A DNA stretch of 25,180 nucleotides from Planctomycetia bacterium. Lineage in GTDB: Bacteria > Planctomycetota > UBA1135 > GCA-002686595. The notes under the pieces are model-generated. The model saw only the letters and a list, made by a program, of their open reading frames with translations. It did no database searches and was not told the DNA's origin. Positions 23,731-25,180 of the stretch are shown in pieces (the stretch's first letter is position 1; every line of letters begins with the position of its first letter). The stretch spans positions 1-25,180 of the forward strand of contig SXKQ01000143.1 in the NCBI GenBank assembly GCA_005778045.1, written 5' to 3'. Made by a program: the position numbers and the translations under genes.

Positions 23731-24645
23731 CTAGCGCCTCCCGCCGCGAGCACGCGCCTTGCGGTGCGCGAGGTAGGTCGTCAGCGCCGCTTCGAGCGTG
23801 CGCGACGTGTCGAGCTGCACGTAGTCCACGCCCATCGCCGCCGCGAGGCGCCCGAGCTCGCGGTTGTGCGCGGTGATCTCCTCGACGTACGCCTGCCGCA
23901 GCGCCTTGGGATCCACCTTGAGCATGCCCGCGCCCTCGAGCCCGTCGAGGCGCACGAGACGCGCGATGTCGAACGACAGCTCGAGCGGATCGAGCACCTG
24001 AAACAGGATCGGCTCGTGTCCGTCATGGCGCAGCCGCCGCAGGCCCTCGACCACGCTGGGGATGTCGTCGAAGAAGTCCGAGTAGATCGCGACGATGCCA
24101 CGCTTGCGCAGGCGGCCTGCGAACCACTGCAGCACGCCGCCGACGCCCGTCGGTCCGCTCGGCTGCGCGTCCTCGAGCGCGCTCCAGATCGCGTGCTTCT
24201 GCCGCTCGCCCGAAGACGGCGGCACCTTCATGCGCTCCTTGGCGTCGAACAGCACGAGGCCTGACGTATCGCGCTCGCCGATCACGAGGTGCGCGAGCGC
24301 GGCCGCGCACCAGCGCGCGTAGTCGAACTTGGTCCAATCGAGCGACCCGAACGCCATCGACTCGCTCGCATCCACGAGCAGGTGGCAGGCGAGCGTGGTC
24401 TCCTCGAACATCTCCTTGACCACGAGGCGGTCCGAACGCGCGAACACCTTCCAGTCGAGGCGCCGTAGCTCGTCGCCCGCGACGTACTCGCGGTGCTGCG
24501 CGAACTCCGCGGAACTGCCGCGCAACGGCGAGCGGTGGTGGCCCGAGAGCGTGCCCTCCACGACGGTGCGAGCAACCAGCTCGAGTCCTTCGAGCTTGTC
24601 GAGCACCGCGGGGTCGAGCCGCTTGTCGCCGCGCGCCTGCGTCAT
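23731..24645 (-). CDS. DUF58 domain protein
   Basis: A 304-residue soluble protein of the DUF58 family, usually encoded beside moxR. The signature is clear: SSAEFAQHREYVAGDELRRLDWKVFAR (44-70), then SDRLVVKEMFEE and a vWA-type strand with LLVDASESM (89-97). The DxSxS metal motif (92-96) is intact. No membrane helix is visible, unlike some DUF58 proteins that have two N-terminal helices. MoxR-DUF58-vWA sets are thought to be chaperone modules in which MoxR acts on vWA-bearing partners; the client of this one is unknown. It starts 10 bases after the moxR stop and ends 3 bases before the BatA-like ATG. Translation of the downstream gene is probably linked. Confidence 0.93.
   Translation of the reverse strand: MTQARGDKRLDPAVLDKLEGLELVARTVVEGTLSGHHRSPLRGSSAEFAQHREYVAGDELRRLDWKVFARSDRLVVKEMFEETTLACHLLVDASESMAFGSLDWTKFDYARWCAAALAHLVIGERDTSGLVLFDAKERMKVPPSSGERQKHAIWSALEDAQPSGPTGVGGVLQWFAGRLRKRGIVAIYSDFFDDIPSVVEGLRRLRHDGHEPILFQVLDPLELSFDIARLVRLDGLEGAGMLKVDPKALRQAYVEEITAHNRELGRLAAAMGVDYVQLDTSRTLEAALTTYLAHRKARARGGRR
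23737..23742 (-). promoter_or_regulatory. Shine-Dalgarno of the BatA-like gene
   Basis: GGGAGG on the minus strand, 9 bases before the ATG at 23727 and formed by codons for the Gly/Arg-rich DUF58 tail. It fixes the BatA-like start. Confidence 0.65.
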
Positions 24646-24655
24646 CTCGAACGCT

Positions 24656-25180
24656 CTAGCGCGCCTTCACGCCGGGCAGGCCCGCGCCCACGCCGGCGCT
24701 CGCGTCGATTTCCTTGAGCATGCGCTCGATCACCACGTCGCTCGTCATGCCTTCCTGTTCGGCGGCGTAGCTCGTGATGATGCGGTGGCGCAGCACAGGC
24801 TTGGCGATCGCGCGCACGTCGTCGATCGAGACGTGGTCGCGCCCCGCGATCGCCGCGTGAGCCTTTCCGGCGAGCACGAGGTACTGCCCTGCGCGCGGGC
24901 CAGCGCCCCACGTGACCCACTCCTTCACGAACGACAGGCCCGAGTCCGACTTCACGCGCGTGCCACGCGTCAGCGCGAGCGCGTAGTCGAGCACGTGATC
25001 CTCGATGTGGATCGCGCGCACGGCCTTCTGGATCTCGAGGAGCTCGTCCGCGCCGAGCTGCTTCTGCGGCTCCGCGCCCTCGCCGCCCGTGGTGCGTCGC
25101 AGGATCTCGCGCTCCTCTTCGAGCGTCGGGTAGTCGACCTTGATCATGAACATGAAGCGGTCGAGCTGCGCCTCGGGCAG
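24656..25180 (-). CDS. moxR: MoxR-family AAA+ ATPase, C-terminal part (cut by window edge)
   Basis: Only the last 174 residues are in the window; the gene continues past base 25180, so Walker A and B are outside. The visible part begins LPEAQLDRFMFMIKVDYP, the arginine-finger/sensor segment typical of MoxR proteins. It continues with EEEREILRRTT, the AAA lid helices, DYALALTRGTR, WVTWGAGPRAGQYLVLAGKA and a C-terminal section IDDVRAIAKPVLRHRII. These match the MoxR subfamily well. MoxR ATPases are thought to use ATP hydrolysis to remodel or activate vWA-domain partners, which here are encoded by the next three genes. The gene is the most upstream visible member of the minus-strand operon; a promoter, if just before it, lies outside the window. 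moxR is a family name, not a proven orthologue. Confidence 0.93.
   Translation of the reverse strand: MPEAQLDRFMFMIKVDYPTLEEEREILRRTTGGEGAEPQKQLGADELLEIQKAVRAIHIEDHVLDYALALTRGTRVKSDSGLSFVKEWVTWGAGPRAGQYLVLAGKAHAAIAGRDHVSIDDVRAIAKPVLRHRIITSYAAEQEGMTSDVVIERMLKEIDASAGVGAGLPGVKAR

Noticed and set aside
19085..24264. Very long + strand open frames (19085-21979 and 21454-24264) opposite the vWA genes
   Set aside because: They overlap each other in different frames and oppose genes with clear BatA, vWA and DUF58 motifs. Composition is typical of GC-rich shadow frames.
1..25180. tRNA, rRNA, CRISPR array, insertion sequence or prophage
   Set aside because: No spaced direct repeats, terminal inverted repeats, transposase or integrase motifs or cloverleaf were found by reading. 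All space is taken by coherent protein genes. A covariance-model scan was not possible.

Overview
This is a dense, very GC-rich bacterial window. Nearly every base is coding, and no gap between genes exceeds about 60 bases. I see no tRNA, rRNA, CRISPR array, insertion sequence, integrase or phage gene. The best guess at origin is Planctomycetota or a near relative. The reason is the long MoxR / DUF58 / BatA-type / von Willebrand A (vWA) operon with squalene-cyclase-fold proteins, a PQQ-type propeller, a DUF4175-like membrane protein and large Gln/Glu/Ala-rich coiled coils. That assignment is inferred from gene content, not from a marker gene.

Left part, + strand (1-6391). This is a run of seven closely packed genes: the C-terminal portion or whole of a TPR protein, an RlmI-type 23S rRNA methyltransferase, thiS and thiG (thiamine thiazole synthesis), a CPBP membrane protease, a gamma-class carbonic anhydrase-like protein, and a LarE-type sulfur transferase. 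Several stop/start codons overlap (GTGA) and the others lie 3 to 57 bases apart, so this looks like one or two transcription units of housekeeping and cofactor genes.

Right part, - strand (25180 down to 6401). Ten genes form one apparent operon, in transcription order: moxR (cut by the window edge), DUF58 protein, BatA-like vWA protein, a second vWA protein with a glutamine-amidotransferase-like domain, a 1487-residue TPR/double-propeller protein, a squalene-oxidase-repeat protein, a DUF4175-like membrane protein, a 947-residue secreted coiled coil, a Gln-rich secreted protein, and a second squalene-oxidase-repeat protein. Five junctions are 4-base ATGA or GTGA overlaps and the rest are gaps of 3 to 10 bases, so translation is probably coupled.

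The known theme of the first four genes is MoxR AAA+ ATPases acting on vWA-domain partners at the membrane. What sets this locus apart is the tail of six genes. Five of their products carry N-terminal signal peptides and one is a three-helix membrane protein. Two of the secreted products are paralogues that bracket the coiled-coil set. I infer an envelope complex whose assembly or activation is driven by MoxR; its function is not evident from the sequence. The two operons converge with only 9 bases between their stop codons.
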